Of a stretch of 64,000 nt of DNA, positions 47,131 to 55,709 are shown one piece after another (within the stretch, counting starts at the first letter, position 1; every line of letters begins with the position of its first letter). Position numbers and translations under genes: made by a program. The stretch is from a bacterium (lineage in GTDB: Bacteria; DRYD01). The DNA lies in assembly GCA_030549815.1 (NCBI GenBank), contig JAUQQQ010000004.1, positions 100,737 to 164,736 on the forward strand. The letters run 5' to 3'. The notes beneath the pieces were generated by a model. It was not told the origin of the DNA, ran no database searches, and saw only the letters and a list, made by a program, of their open reading frames with translations.

Positions 47131-48620
47131 TTTACGAATACACTAATAATAGCAAAATAAATGATGTTTAAAAACAGATTTGGGAAAAACCCCATAAACA
47201 CAACCATCAACGATAAAACAGAATTAGAAAAAACATTAAGGAATCCTACTTCTATTTTCTCTGATTTTTCATTCTTCACGTATAGTTCCTGTGCGATTCT
47301 ATAGTAAAAATAGAGAGATATAACACTTGTTATTATACCAACCCATACAAGGAAAGGAGATATTGAATAAGAGTAAGCAAATAGTAAGAATTTTGCAATA
47401 AATCCCGAAGTTGGAGGTAATCCTGCCATCGTTACCAATGATACAATCATAAAAACACTTAAAAGCGGGTTATTACTTAAAGCACCTTTCAACTTTTCTA
47501 AATCCATAGTATCATATTTTTCTTCCAAATAAATCAAAACAGATATAAACAATATAGTAGCCAAAACATATTGCAAAATATAGAAATATACTACAGATAA
47601 AGCCTGAGAATTATTTACTAAATTACCCTGTAAAGATGAAAATGGTATAAGAATATAACCTATGTTAGTTATAGTCGAAAAAGCAAGTATCTTCCTTATA
47701 TCATTATTGGTTAAAGCAAAGAATGTCCCCATAACCATCGAAAATAAAGAAAAAACAAATAAAAATGTTCCCAGATTTAGATATGGTACCATTAGAATAA
47801 CTTTTATAAAAGCAAATAATACAGCTAATTTAGGTATGGTAGAGATAACCAAGAGGTAAGGCGTTCTACTTCCAGCATAAGCATCTTGGATCCAAAAAGA
47901 TAATGGGAAAGCCGCTAACTTTATTAATAAACCCATAATAAAAATAACAAAAGCCAACTTTACCCCAAAATAATCAAACATACCAAAATTGGAAGAAAAA
48001 ACAAGAGACCCACTGTAAATATAGAATATCAAAATGGATAAAATAAGGCTTATCGTAGAAAGCGATCCAATAAGGAAATACTTCATACTTCCTTCCAAAG
48101 ATTCTGCTCTTTTGTTATCCATGGCAATAGCAAAATAAGAAGGTATAGCAATCAATTCAAAACCTATAAGAAAAGTAAGAAAATCATTAGAAGAAACTAA
48201 AACAAAAGATCCTAAGATTATTGTTAAATACACACACAATAAATCAGGTTTAAAATATCGATGCAAGAAATCCTCCTTACCTTTTTTAAAATACAAATAA
48301 AAGGATACACTAATAAAGACAGAGATAATCGAAATAAAAAGCTTTGAAATAAGCTCAAAAAAACCATTAGAATAAATTATTAAGTTTCCTATACTTAAAT
48401 CTAAATTAGCTAAGTCCAAATTGCTTTCCAAAGAAGGGTTATTGGTTGATAGCAAATAAAATTGAAACAATACTGAAAAAACTAAAATAAAAAGAGAGAA
48501 ATTGAATAGATTATATAGCGAATAAAAATCATCCTTAGATTTAAAATTTAAAAAAGACATAAAAAGTAATATATTTACAGATAACCATATTTCAGGTAAT
48601 AATTTTGCTACCCATTCCAT
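47127..48620 (-). CDS. nuoN: NADH-quinone oxidoreductase subunit N
   Basis: A 497-residue proton-pumping membrane subunit of complex I or a related complex. It has about 14 helices. Diagnostic text is GFELIAIPSYFAIAMDN with the conserved Glu, GSMKYFLIGSLSTIS and LIKLAAFPLSFWIQDAYAGSR with its conserved Lys, and TNIGYILIPFSSL. It is 6 nt downstream of nuoM. The remaining nuo genes are absent from the window. Confidence 0.93.
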   Translation of the reverse strand: MEWVAKLLPEIWLSVNILLFMSFLNFKSKDDFYSLYNLFNFSLFILVFSVLFQFYLLSTNNPSLESNLDLANLDLSIGNLIIYSNGFFELISKLFISIISVFISVSFYLYFKKGKEDFLHRYFKPDLLCVYLTIILGSFVLVSSNDFLTFLIGFELIAIPSYFAIAMDNKRAESLEGSMKYFLIGSLSTISLILSILIFYIYSGSLVFSSNFGMFDYFGVKLAFVIFIMGLLIKLAAFPLSFWIQDAYAGSRTPYLLVISTIPKLAVLFAFIKVILMVPYLNLGTFLFVFSLFSMVMGTFFALTNNDIRKILAFSTITNIGYILIPFSSLQGNLVNNSQALSVVYFYILQYVLATILFISVLIYLEEKYDTMDLEKLKGALSNNPLLSVFMIVSLVTMAGLPPTSGFIAKFLLFAYSYSISPFLVWVGIITSVISLYFYYRIAQELYVKNEKSEKIEVGFLNVFSNSVLSLMVVFMGFFPNLFLNIIYFAIISVFVK

Positions 48621-48626
48621 AATTAC

Positions 48627-50114
48627 TTACCACCCTATTATTTTCTTTATCTGAGTTAAATTGGATAAATCAGTTATAATAGAGGGGAAAATACCCAATA
48701 TCAAAACAAAGGTTGCTAATACAAGCATGTGTAATTTTTCATCCCAATGAGCATCATGTAAATTTGAATAAAGTATATTCACTTTTCTGTAAAGTGTTTT
48801 ATCGATTAAGTTAAGAACATAAACAGAAGTTAAAAATATTCCAACCAACGACAGTAATACCAAATATATCCCAATAGTATTATTAATTTTCTGTAGTAAA
48901 GCACTTAGTGATAGAAGCTCAGATACGAACCCACTTAAACCTGGTAATCCCAAATTAGCCATTCCTGCAAAAACAAGCATTGTTCCAATGAAAGGAGTTA
49001 TCCTCATTAATCCTCCGTAGTTATCTATTATTCTTGTATTGGTTCTGTGTTGTAAAGATCCTGCTATAGAGAACATCATTGCAGCAATGAGTCCATGGGA
49101 AACCATTTGAAATACTGCAGCAGATATTCCTAAATCATTGTTAGCTCCAAGTCCTATAAATATAGCTCCCATATGACTTATACTGGAATAAGCTATAAGA
49201 TATTTTATATCAACCTGCCTAAAAGCATTAAACGCTCCGTATATCAAATTTAAAACACCAAATAAAATTAGTATAATTCCGTACTTTTCAGCAATTTGGG
49301 GGAAGAATACAATAGGAATTCTTAATATTCCGTATGTTCCCATTTTTAGTAATACACCTGCTAAAATCACACTAATAGAAGAAGGAGCAGCAGAGTGTCC
49401 GTCAGGAAGCCAGGTGTGGAAAGGCACAAGCGCAGCTTCTATACCAAATGCTACAAAAAATAACAAGAATAAAAATAAAGCAATATTTTCCGAATTAATT
49501 AAAAACTTTCCTTCTTTAATAATTCTTTCGTAATCTTGAAAATTCCAACCAGCAAATATGTCTGAGCCAAAAACGTAGGAATGAAGAATAAAGAAAGCAA
49601 TCATAACAAGAGCACCACCAAGCTGAAGATAAATAAATAGTTTCCATGCAGCAAAATTAGGTGATACTTTTCTAAACGGTGTTATTCCCCAACTTCCCCA
49701 TTTGGCTATTAAGAAATACATAGGAACGCTGGCTAATTCATAAAACAGGACAAATAATATTATGTTTTGAGTAAGAAAAAGCCCAGCTGTACCAAGTAAA
49801 ACAGTAAAAGTTAACAAATAAAAATCCCTTTCTTTTTCCTTTATATGAGTTGCTAAAGGAACAGCAAACGTAATTAAACCATTTAGTAAAACCAACGGTG
49901 CATTAAAGTTATCCATTCTAAAGAAATAATCAATACCTAAATTAATCATAAAGGTGGCATTGTTTCCATTCATTAAAAAATCAAAGAACAAATAAACTGA
50001 AAAAGCTCCTATAATTGAAGATATTATAATGCTAAAGCATCTTACATAATTTTTAGGGACAAATAAAAGTATTATTATTGCTAAAGCATAAAGTAACAAA
50101 ACAACTATACTCAT
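48627..50114 (-). CDS. nuoM: NADH-quinone oxidoreductase subunit M
   Basis: A 495-residue antiporter-like subunit that pumps protons. It has about 14 helices. Key text is FVLFYELASVPMYFLIAKWG with the conserved Glu, FGIEAALVPFHTWLPDGHS near residue 225 and AAPSSISVILAGVLLKMGTYG with the conserved Lys. It starts the minus-strand run that ends at 37.1 kb, so its promoter must lie in the 166-nt divergent gap shared with the 50,281 gene. Normally nuoL precedes nuoM; here it does not. Confidence 0.94.
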   Translation of the reverse strand: MSIVVLLLYALAIIILLFVPKNYVRCFSIIISSIIGAFSVYLFFDFLMNGNNATFMINLGIDYFFRMDNFNAPLVLLNGLITFAVPLATHIKEKERDFYLLTFTVLLGTAGLFLTQNIILFVLFYELASVPMYFLIAKWGSWGITPFRKVSPNFAAWKLFIYLQLGGALVMIAFFILHSYVFGSDIFAGWNFQDYERIIKEGKFLINSENIALFLFLLFFVAFGIEAALVPFHTWLPDGHSAAPSSISVILAGVLLKMGTYGILRIPIVFFPQIAEKYGIILILFGVLNLIYGAFNAFRQVDIKYLIAYSSISHMGAIFIGLGANNDLGISAAVFQMVSHGLIAAMMFSIAGSLQHRTNTRIIDNYGGLMRITPFIGTMLVFAGMANLGLPGLSGFVSELLSLSALLQKINNTIGIYLVLLSLVGIFLTSVYVLNLIDKTLYRKVNILYSNLHDAHWDEKLHMLVLATFVLILGIFPSIITDLSNLTQIKKIIGW

Positions 50115-50280
50115 ACTATTCCCTGCCTGTTAACTTTTATTTTATAAAATTCTAAAAATCCTCATTTTTCCCTTTTCAATCTTAAAAAAATTAACTTTCA
50201 CCAAAATTAACATTTTTTTAAAATCTAAAAGCATTTAAGAAAAATAAACTAATCTAAAATTAAATAAGGGGGAAAGAAAA

Positions 50281-51240
50281 ATGTATAACCTTAGTTTTCT
50301 TTATGAATTTAGTAAAATGGATATAGAAGATCAAAATGAATTATTAATAAAGATTTCTCTTTTTGGAACGATAGAAGCCAAAGCCCTAATGCTATATAAA
50401 TTAAAAAATAAAGTTAATCAAAGTAATTGCTCTTTCCTCTTGGATATCCTTAGTTTTTTAATAGAAACAACAGAGTTAACAAATAAAACTGAATACATCT
50501 ACAAATACATTATTAACATTACAGAAAAAATTATTGGCCTAATAAAAACAAACTCGACAGAATACTACAAAATGATTATATTAGCAATAAAAATAATAAA
50601 AATTTGTGAAGGTAAAATACAGGTATCAAATCTAATAAGAAAAATCATTGAAAGGATTGATAATATTGATAAACAAATAGTTGTAAGGCACATGTTTAGT
50701 AAATTACAAAATAAAATAACTAAAACGATTTCTGAAAAAACAATGAATACAATATTAGCAATTATAATGGATGAGAAAGAAATTCTGATAGAAAGATACA
50801 AAATATTCCTTAACAATATATGCTACATTCCATACATAACTAAAATATCTTTCGATAATATTTTAAAAATATCACGAAGACTGAACAATTTAAAAATTAA
50901 AATAAAATCATTGAATTTGAGAAAAATATTAATAGAAATTATAACTAATTACTTTGATAGACAAGAAATGGATATCTTATTAGATAATTTTGAAATAATC
51001 AAAAACGATATATTTTTAAAACATCTGTTTGTAAATAGATTACTAAAAGAAATAAATATCAATCCTGAGATTTTAGAGAATAACAAAGTTATTTCAATTT
51101 TATCTAAATTATCGTTTGACAAAAGCTCACTCATTCGTTCATTTTTGTTTAAGAATGAAAGCCTACCTCTTTATATAAGAGTTAACTCATTTAAAACAAG
51201 AAAATATAACGTCGAAATGATAAAAAAATATTTATTATAA
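50281..51240 (+). CDS. All-helical unknown protein
   Basis: A 319-residue protein that I do not recognise. It is very rich in Ile, Lys, Asn and Leu and appears fully helical, with repeated pairs such as LLDILSFLIETTELTNK, YKMIILAIKIIKICEG and RKILIEIITNYFDRQ, so a HEAT/ARM-like solenoid is possible. No signal peptide or membrane helix is seen. A clear GGGGGAAAG precedes the ATG. A TTAACATTTTTTT tract lies at 50207, similar to the motif near other unknown genes in the window. Confidence 0.7.
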   Translation: MYNLSFLYEFSKMDIEDQNELLIKISLFGTIEAKALMLYKLKNKVNQSNCSFLLDILSFLIETTELTNKTEYIYKYIINITEKIIGLIKTNSTEYYKMIILAIKIIKICEGKIQVSNLIRKIIERIDNIDKQIVVRHMFSKLQNKITKTISEKTMNTILAIIMDEKEILIERYKIFLNNICYIPYITKISFDNILKISRRLNNLKIKIKSLNLRKILIEIITNYFDRQEMDILLDNFEIIKNDIFLKHLFVNRLLKEININPEILENNKVISILSKLSFDKSSLIRSFLFKNESLPLYIRVNSFKTRKYNVEMIKKYLL

Positions 51241-51289
51241 TTTATAAAAAATAAAAGGGAAATTAGGAAAGTAGAAAAATATTATCCTT

Positions 51290-52126
51290 GTGAAGTGTAT
51301 TAAATGTGGTAATTTTGTTCCGGAAAATGCAAAGATATGCCCCTTTTGCGGTGAAAAAATAGAAGCAATTGAAAATACAGAAAATAAAGGAAATGAAACT
51401 CAAACACAAGAAGAAAATAAGGAATTAAGCAAACAACTAAATTGGTTTGACTTTTCAGTAGAAGTAATAAAAGAGAATTGGCAAAAAATCTTAATCATTA
51501 GTTTAATTAATAATCCTATATTTTGGGTTCTATCACTTGGCTTAGTTTCTTCCTATCATTACTCCTTACTTTATAATTTTTCTATATCGTTTATTAATAA
51601 AAACACAAAGATAGATTTTTCATATTCCAAAGATTTTTTAAAGGGTCTAAAAATTTTATATATACATTTACTAACACTTATACCATTTATCATTATTTTA
51701 ATCATATTAACAGGTATATTGATCTTTAGTTTTATACAGGCAGAAAGAAATTATACCTACGCTTTATTCTTTTTTCTTTCCTATATAATAAGTATTTTTT
51801 ACTTAATATTCTTTTCATCATTTTATATTGTATCAAGGTATTTTGTTATAATATCACTAATAGAGAGAGAAAAAGAAAAAATAGATACATGGAATTTAAT
51901 AATACAAACTTATAGATTAATGATAAAAAATGCTATAATTTCGATATTATTGATTTTTATATTACTTGTAATATTCCTGGCTGTGCAAAATTTAATAGGT
52001 ATTTTGTGTTATTGCACATGTGGGATTGTCTTTTTCTTTGTATCATTTCCCTACCTTATTGTAGATATTTTCTTTATGTCTTTCTTATTGGATCAATACA
52101 ATAAAGGAAAAATAAAAATAGTTTGA
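51290..52126 (+). CDS. Zinc-ribbon plus multi-helix membrane protein
   Basis: A 278-residue protein. The N-terminus is a zinc ribbon, CIKCGNFVPENAKICPFCGE, with two CxxC pairs. An acidic linker follows, then about five or six membrane helices (for example IHLLTLIPFIIILIILTGILI and ISILLIFILLVIFLAVQNLIG). This zinc-ribbon/membrane layout is common in uncharacterised bacterial proteins. The start is GTG at 51290 with no good Shine-Dalgarno sequence, so initiation may depend on the upstream gene 49 nt away. A strong terminator follows the stop. Confidence 0.72.
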   Translation: MKCIKCGNFVPENAKICPFCGEKIEAIENTENKGNETQTQEENKELSKQLNWFDFSVEVIKENWQKILIISLINNPIFWVLSLGLVSSYHYSLLYNFSISFINKNTKIDFSYSKDFLKGLKILYIHLLTLIPFIIILIILTGILIFSFIQAERNYTYALFFFLSYIISIFYLIFFSSFYIVSRYFVIISLIEREKEKIDTWNLIIQTYRLMIKNAIISILLIFILLVIFLAVQNLIGILCYCTCGIVFFFVSFPYLIVDIFFMSFLLDQYNKGKIKIV

Positions 52127-52143
52127 GATAATTTTTGTAAAAT

Positions 52144-52171
52144 AAAAAGGGTGGCTAAGCCACCCCTTTTT
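52144..52171. terminator. Bidirectional rho-independent terminator
   Basis: GGGTGGC (52149-52155) and GCCACCC (52159-52165) form a 7-bp stem with a TAA loop, flanked by five A on the left and five T on the right. It serves the convergent genes ending at 52126 (+) and 52197 (-). It is the clearest terminator in the window. Confidence 0.93.
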
Positions 52172-52196
52172 GTTTTCTTCAAGTTAATATTTTTAA

Positions 52197-52883
52197 TTAG
52201 TAAGCAATAACGATAGGAGGCCAGGTTCTTTCCCAGTTATTATTATAATAATCTATTAAGTAGTTGTTGTAATTCAAGGCATCCCTTAATATTGAATGTT
52301 GGTGCCGTGAGTAAGGATCAAACAATCGTTGGAATTCTCCAACAGATCCTCTATATCTTTGAATTGCTTCTAAGTTATTATCAGCAACTAAATATTCTCT
52401 TCTTGTAACTTCACCACTTGTTATTCCATCATACAGTTTAGAATATTGGTCATAAACTTGCTTATCATAATAATAGTTTCTATAATTTGCTTGTGCATCT
52501 CTTCCACCAAGATCATATTTTGGATGGTAATCTCCATCTACATACTTTCTGTATAGTCTTGTAAGGTCATCTTGCCTTTGCTGTAATATTCTTTTTTCTT
52601 CATCGGATAACTGTCCATCTTGCAGGAATTTTTGTCTCAATCTTTCAGTTTCAGCTTGGTACATTTGTAATGATGTAAATTCATCTTTATTTATTTTATT
52701 TCCTCTTACACCATTATACAGCGCGTTATCAAAGCCACCTTGATTCATTATCTCTTCTCTTGTTCTACTCATATTCAAGCTATCTATAATTCTTTCAGAT
52801 AATGGTGCCAAAGGTCCAGGCTTATATACACTATCTCCTACCTCATGGATGTAGTTGTAATTATATAGAGGCCATCCCATCAT
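52197..52883 (-). CDS. Unknown helical protein with SGxLTxxE-like repeats
   Basis: A 228-residue soluble protein without a signal peptide. Three segments share a pattern in which a Gly-containing turn is followed by a helix: GVRGNKINKDEFTSLQMYQ, QDGQLSDEEKRILQQRQDDL and ITSGEVTRREYLVADNNLE. Similar text is familiar from uncharacterised exported proteobacterial proteins with SGQLTxxE-type repeats. The ends are rich in Tyr and Asn (DALNYNNYLIDYYNNNWE). A strong AGGAGGTG lies 9 nt before two adjacent ATG codons, which suggests high expression. Function unknown. Confidence 0.72.
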   Translation of the reverse strand: MMGWPLYNYNYIHEVGDSVYKPGPLAPLSERIIDSLNMSRTREEIMNQGGFDNALYNGVRGNKINKDEFTSLQMYQAETERLRQKFLQDGQLSDEEKRILQQRQDDLTRLYRKYVDGDYHPKYDLGGRDAQANYRNYYYDKQVYDQYSKLYDGITSGEVTRREYLVADNNLEAIQRYRGSVGEFQRLFDPYSRHQHSILRDALNYNNYLIDYYNNNWERTWPPIVIAY

Positions 52884-52909
52884 ATTTTTTCACCTCCTCA
52901 ATTTTTTTC

Positions 52910-52938
52910 ATTATATATATAATCAAAAATTAGTAAAA
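52910..52938 (-). promoter_or_regulatory. Putative promoter of the 52,883 gene
   Basis: Read on the minus strand, TTTTAC (52933-52938) and TATAAT (52910-52915) are separated by 17 nt. The predicted start near 52903 gives a short leader that contains the AGGAGGTG site. Prediction by eye. Confidence 0.45.
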
Positions 52939-52959
52939 TTAAAATCTTTATATTCATTT

Positions 52960-52980
52960 TTAACATTTTTTTTACAATTA
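52960..52980 (+). promoter_or_regulatory. 21-nt motif shared with 33,632-33,652
   Basis: It reads TTAACATTTT, T, TTTACAATTA on the plus strand and matches the 33,632 copy at 20 of 21 positions. It is 77 nt upstream of the 52,883 gene but points away from it, and no plus-strand gene follows. Its role is therefore unclear. Confidence 0.45.
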
Positions 52981-53038
52981 CAAAAGATAATTCATTTAAT
53001 TTTTTACAAGAATTTTTAGCTAATTTTTATAATTCAAT

Positions 53039-54607
53039 TTATTTCTTAGAAGAAACTTTTTCAACTATGAAATTCTTAGATTCGAGGAAATACTTATATA
53101 AATTTTCGTCGTATTTAGCTCTATCTTCTGATACTTTTGATAATGCTCTTAAGGCATCATCGTAATAACCATTAAGAAAAAGAAGATTAGCAAATGATAT
53201 TTTCCTAAGCACCCCCCCATCAATATCAAAAAGCAAAGATTTTTTAGGGAAAGGATATATAGGTATAATGACACTAAACATCCTTTCTTTTTGAGTTTTT
53301 TCCAATTTTTGTTGAAATATTTCTAAAGATTTTAAATAATTTCCTTTTAACCAATATAAAGTAGCAACATTATAATTAATCAACATATCATCGAAATCCA
53401 AATATTTAAAAAATATTTTTTCTGCCTCATCAAGATCACCCTTTAACATTAACACAAAACCCAAATTATTGTAATATTCATAATCAAATGCTAATAAAGG
53501 AGTCGATAAAATTTTAAAAGATAAATTAACATCATATCTTAAAGACTTAATAATCATTTTAATGAATTCTGAATAAATTTCTTGGGAAGTATAATAAATA
53601 AAATAAACATTATCAAACTGAATATTGAATTTTTCAAATACGCTTTTTACGATCTCAACATTACTTATTTTCAAATTTTTAGCTTCAAAAATAAAGTATT
53701 TTTTATCTTTCTCCACAACTATTATCTTTTTATCAAGAAAAATAAAAACAAAAGAAAACGGATAAATTGTAGATAAGTTTTCAAGGTCAAGATTTTCTAT
53801 TTCCTTACCTTCGAAACTCGGCAAGTTATCCACACAAGATAAAAAATTTATCTCACCACAAGATCTATTAAATACCTCAACTATCTTTCTTATGTAATCA
53901 TCCTCGTAGTCTAAAATTAAGGTATCCAAATTCTTAGAAGGTAAGTTATAAAGGATTTTATATTTATGGTATATTCTGTCAAGTAGATCTATATCATTAA
54001 ATGATTTATAAAGATTATTTGGATTCTTTGAATCCAAAAGGAAATATAAGAATTTGTTAATTTCTCCAGTCCTCGGATAAATATCAACAGTATTTTCAAT
54101 TGAGAATTTTTCTTCCAAATAATCAATAAAAGCGTTAAAAAAAATTTTATTTAAATTTAATTTTTCTTCATTTTTAGATAAATCTTCAATAATTTTAGAA
54201 AAAATGTATATCTCAAAAAAGTTTGGAGAAAGTATCTTCAAAGCATTTATCCAAAAGTTAGAAGAAAATCCCTTTCTAAGTTTAGGATTAGAAAATACAA
54301 GAAAAGAAATAAAGGTTAATTTATTAAACCCAAGATTGTCAAGATTCCAAACTTCAACATCTTGTCTTAATTCTTTCCAAATTGATGAATCCAATGTAGA
54401 TACAACGATATTTTCATTTGAAATATTTGGTGCTATTTCCTTTGCTTTTATATAATCAAAAACAGTAGTTACTGTGTATTTTTCGTTTAAATATTCCGAG
54501 TATTTGTATTTTTTTTGTTCAATAATGATATTAACAATAATATTTGCTATTTTGGTGCTTTCTGTGCATAGGACTGTTGGTTTATTTTTCAAGATAAGAT
54601 TGAGCAT
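53039..54607 (-). CDS. TPR-containing unknown protein directly behind tRNA-Gly
   Basis: A 522-residue soluble protein. The first 370 residues are mixed helix and strand with no recognised motif; a beta-rich piece ([19 protein letters not shown]) lies near 310. The C-terminal 150 residues have TPR-like pairs: [34 protein letters not shown] and [15 protein letters not shown]. The ATG at 54605-54607 is chosen because any upstream in-frame reading would run through the tRNA. The ATG lies 8 nt after the tRNA discriminator base with no Shine-Dalgarno sequence. Function unknown. Confidence 0.72.
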   Translation of the reverse strand: MLNLILKNKPTVLCTESTKIANIIVNIIIEQKKYKYSEYLNEKYTVTTVFDYIKAKEIAPNISNENIVVSTLDSSIWKELRQDVEVWNLDNLGFNKLTFISFLVFSNPKLRKGFSSNFWINALKILSPNFFEIYIFSKIIEDLSKNEEKLNLNKIFFNAFIDYLEEKFSIENTVDIYPRTGEINKFLYFLLDSKNPNNLYKSFNDIDLLDRIYHKYKILYNLPSKNLDTLILDYEDDYIRKIVEVFNRSCGEINFLSCVDNLPSFEGKEIENLDLENLSTIYPFSFVFIFLDKKIIVVEKDKKYFIFEAKNLKISNVEIVKSVFEKFNIQFDNVYFIYYTSQEIYSEFIKMIIKSLRYDVNLSFKILSTPLLAFDYEYYNNLGFVLMLKGDLDEAEKIFFKYLDFDDMLINYNVATLYWLKGNYLKSLEIFQQKLEKTQKERMFSVIIPIYPFPKKSLLFDIDGGVLRKISFANLLFLNGYYDDALRALSKVSEDRAKYDENLYKYFLESKNFIVEKVSSKK

Positions 54608-54615
54608 AAAAGAAA

Positions 54616-54687
54616 AGCGGTAGACGGGACTCGAACCCGCGACCTCCTGCTTGGAAGGCAGGAGCTCTACCACTGAGCTACTACCGC
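54616..54687 (-). tRNA. tRNA-Gly (anticodon TCC)
   Basis: All arms are readable on the minus strand: acceptor GCGGTAG/CTACCGC, D-stem GCTC/GAGC, anticodon stem CCTGC/GCAGG around loop CTTCCAA (anticodon TCC, reading GGA and GGG), and T-arm GCGGG-TTCGAGT-CCCGT with one G-T pair. The discriminator base is T and CCA is not encoded. A TATAAA lies 5 nt before the 5' end and may be its -10 box. It is followed within 8 nt by the ATG of a protein gene. Confidence 0.98.
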
Positions 54688-54739
54688 ACCCATTTATATT
54701 TTTTCTCTTAAAACCTCCCTTTCCCTCCTTTTTAACAAT

Positions 54740-54756
54740 TTAACATTTTTTTTACT
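54740..54756 (+). promoter_or_regulatory. Partial third copy of the TTAACATTTT motif
   Basis: It reads TTAACATTTT, T, TTTAC and then diverges. It lies about 50 nt before the ATG at 54804, like the copy before the 33,710 gene. TTTACT within it could act as a -35 box for a start that would leave a short leader. Confidence 0.4.
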
Positions 54757-54803
54757 TCATGTTAAGGATTTTTTTAATTATCATCAAAAAATATATATTG
54801 GGT

Positions 54804-55709
54804 ATGGATAGCACAAATGTTAATAGAATAAAAAATACACAAGCTTCGTTTACAGGTAAAACCCAAGAAGTTCAAAAACAAAATCAAACACAACAAACAA
54901 AAGATAGCCAAACATTAAGAGAAGAAAAAAAAGCAGAGGAAAAAGCTAAACAACAAGAAAAAACCGCAGAACAAGAACAGAAAGATAAAGTCCAGCAAAG
55001 TCAAACAACAAGAATAAATCTACTTAAAACACAACAGCAACAACAAAAACAAACCCAACAACAACCCCAACTATATAAACAAGAACTTCAAACTTTAAAG
55101 GGAGTTTTGAGAAATTGGGTTAATGGAATCCTCAATCCTTCCTCCAATTTTAACATGCTTCAAAACGCTAATCTCAATGAAAACGCAACTCAAAGATTCA
55201 TGAACTCATGGTTAAACGCAGATAATAAAGCTATACAAAATTTAGAAAGACTATTAAATTTACAACTTCAATTGCAACCTAATAACGCCGAAATTTATGT
55301 AAAACTCCAATTAGTAAAATTAGTAAAAGATGCAAAAAAAATGGTAGAAGAATACGCAGATACAAGAAATGATCCTAAAGTTCCCAAAGGAGAAGCAGAA
55401 GAAAATCAACACGCATTCATGACAGCAGGAATGATGGCAGCAGCTGTTAATCGAATGAGAAGAAAAAAGAATAAATCATACACCGACATACGTGAAGAAA
55501 TGAAAAAAGAATTAGAAAAAATGGGAATGGGAAATATTAAAGAAGGAAAATCATACTACGAAAACATTACAAGAGCAAGAAAATTACTGAAAGATGCAGA
55601 AAGAGAACTATTCGAAGCAATAAAAAACGGTGCTGACCAAGAAACCGTTAATAGAATAATTGAAAAAGTTGCAGACATATACTCATTACTATCTGAATTA
55701 TACACATGA
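54804..55709 (+). CDS. Gln/Lys-rich unknown protein
   Basis: A 301-residue soluble protein that I do not recognise. The first 95 residues are a low-complexity Gln/Lys/Glu region (KQNQTQQTKDSQTLREEKK, then QQQQQKQTQQQPQ). The rest is helical (KLQLVKLVKDAKKMVEEYAD, ARKLLKDAERELFEAIKNG). The N-terminal NTQASFTGK resembles the ITFKG segment near the start of the two glycine-rich paralogs. ATG at 54804 is preferred over one at 54759, which would add a hydrophobic MLRIFLIIIKKYILG stretch; neither has a strong Shine-Dalgarno sequence. It overlaps the kinase gene by ATGA. Confidence 0.68.
   Translation: MDSTNVNRIKNTQASFTGKTQEVQKQNQTQQTKDSQTLREEKKAEEKAKQQEKTAEQEQKDKVQQSQTTRINLLKTQQQQQKQTQQQPQLYKQELQTLKGVLRNWVNGILNPSSNFNMLQNANLNENATQRFMNSWLNADNKAIQNLERLLNLQLQLQPNNAEIYVKLQLVKLVKDAKKMVEEYADTRNDPKVPKGEAEENQHAFMTAGMMAAAVNRMRRKKNKSYTDIREEMKKELEKMGMGNIKEGKSYYENITRARKLLKDAERELFEAIKNGADQETVNRIIEKVADIYSLLSELYT

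Noticed and set aside
54608-54673. N-terminal extension of the TPR protein (a GSSPVYR-type start)
   Set aside because: This stretch is the translation of the tRNA-Gly, a common false extension; the ATG at 54607 is the first start outside the tRNA.
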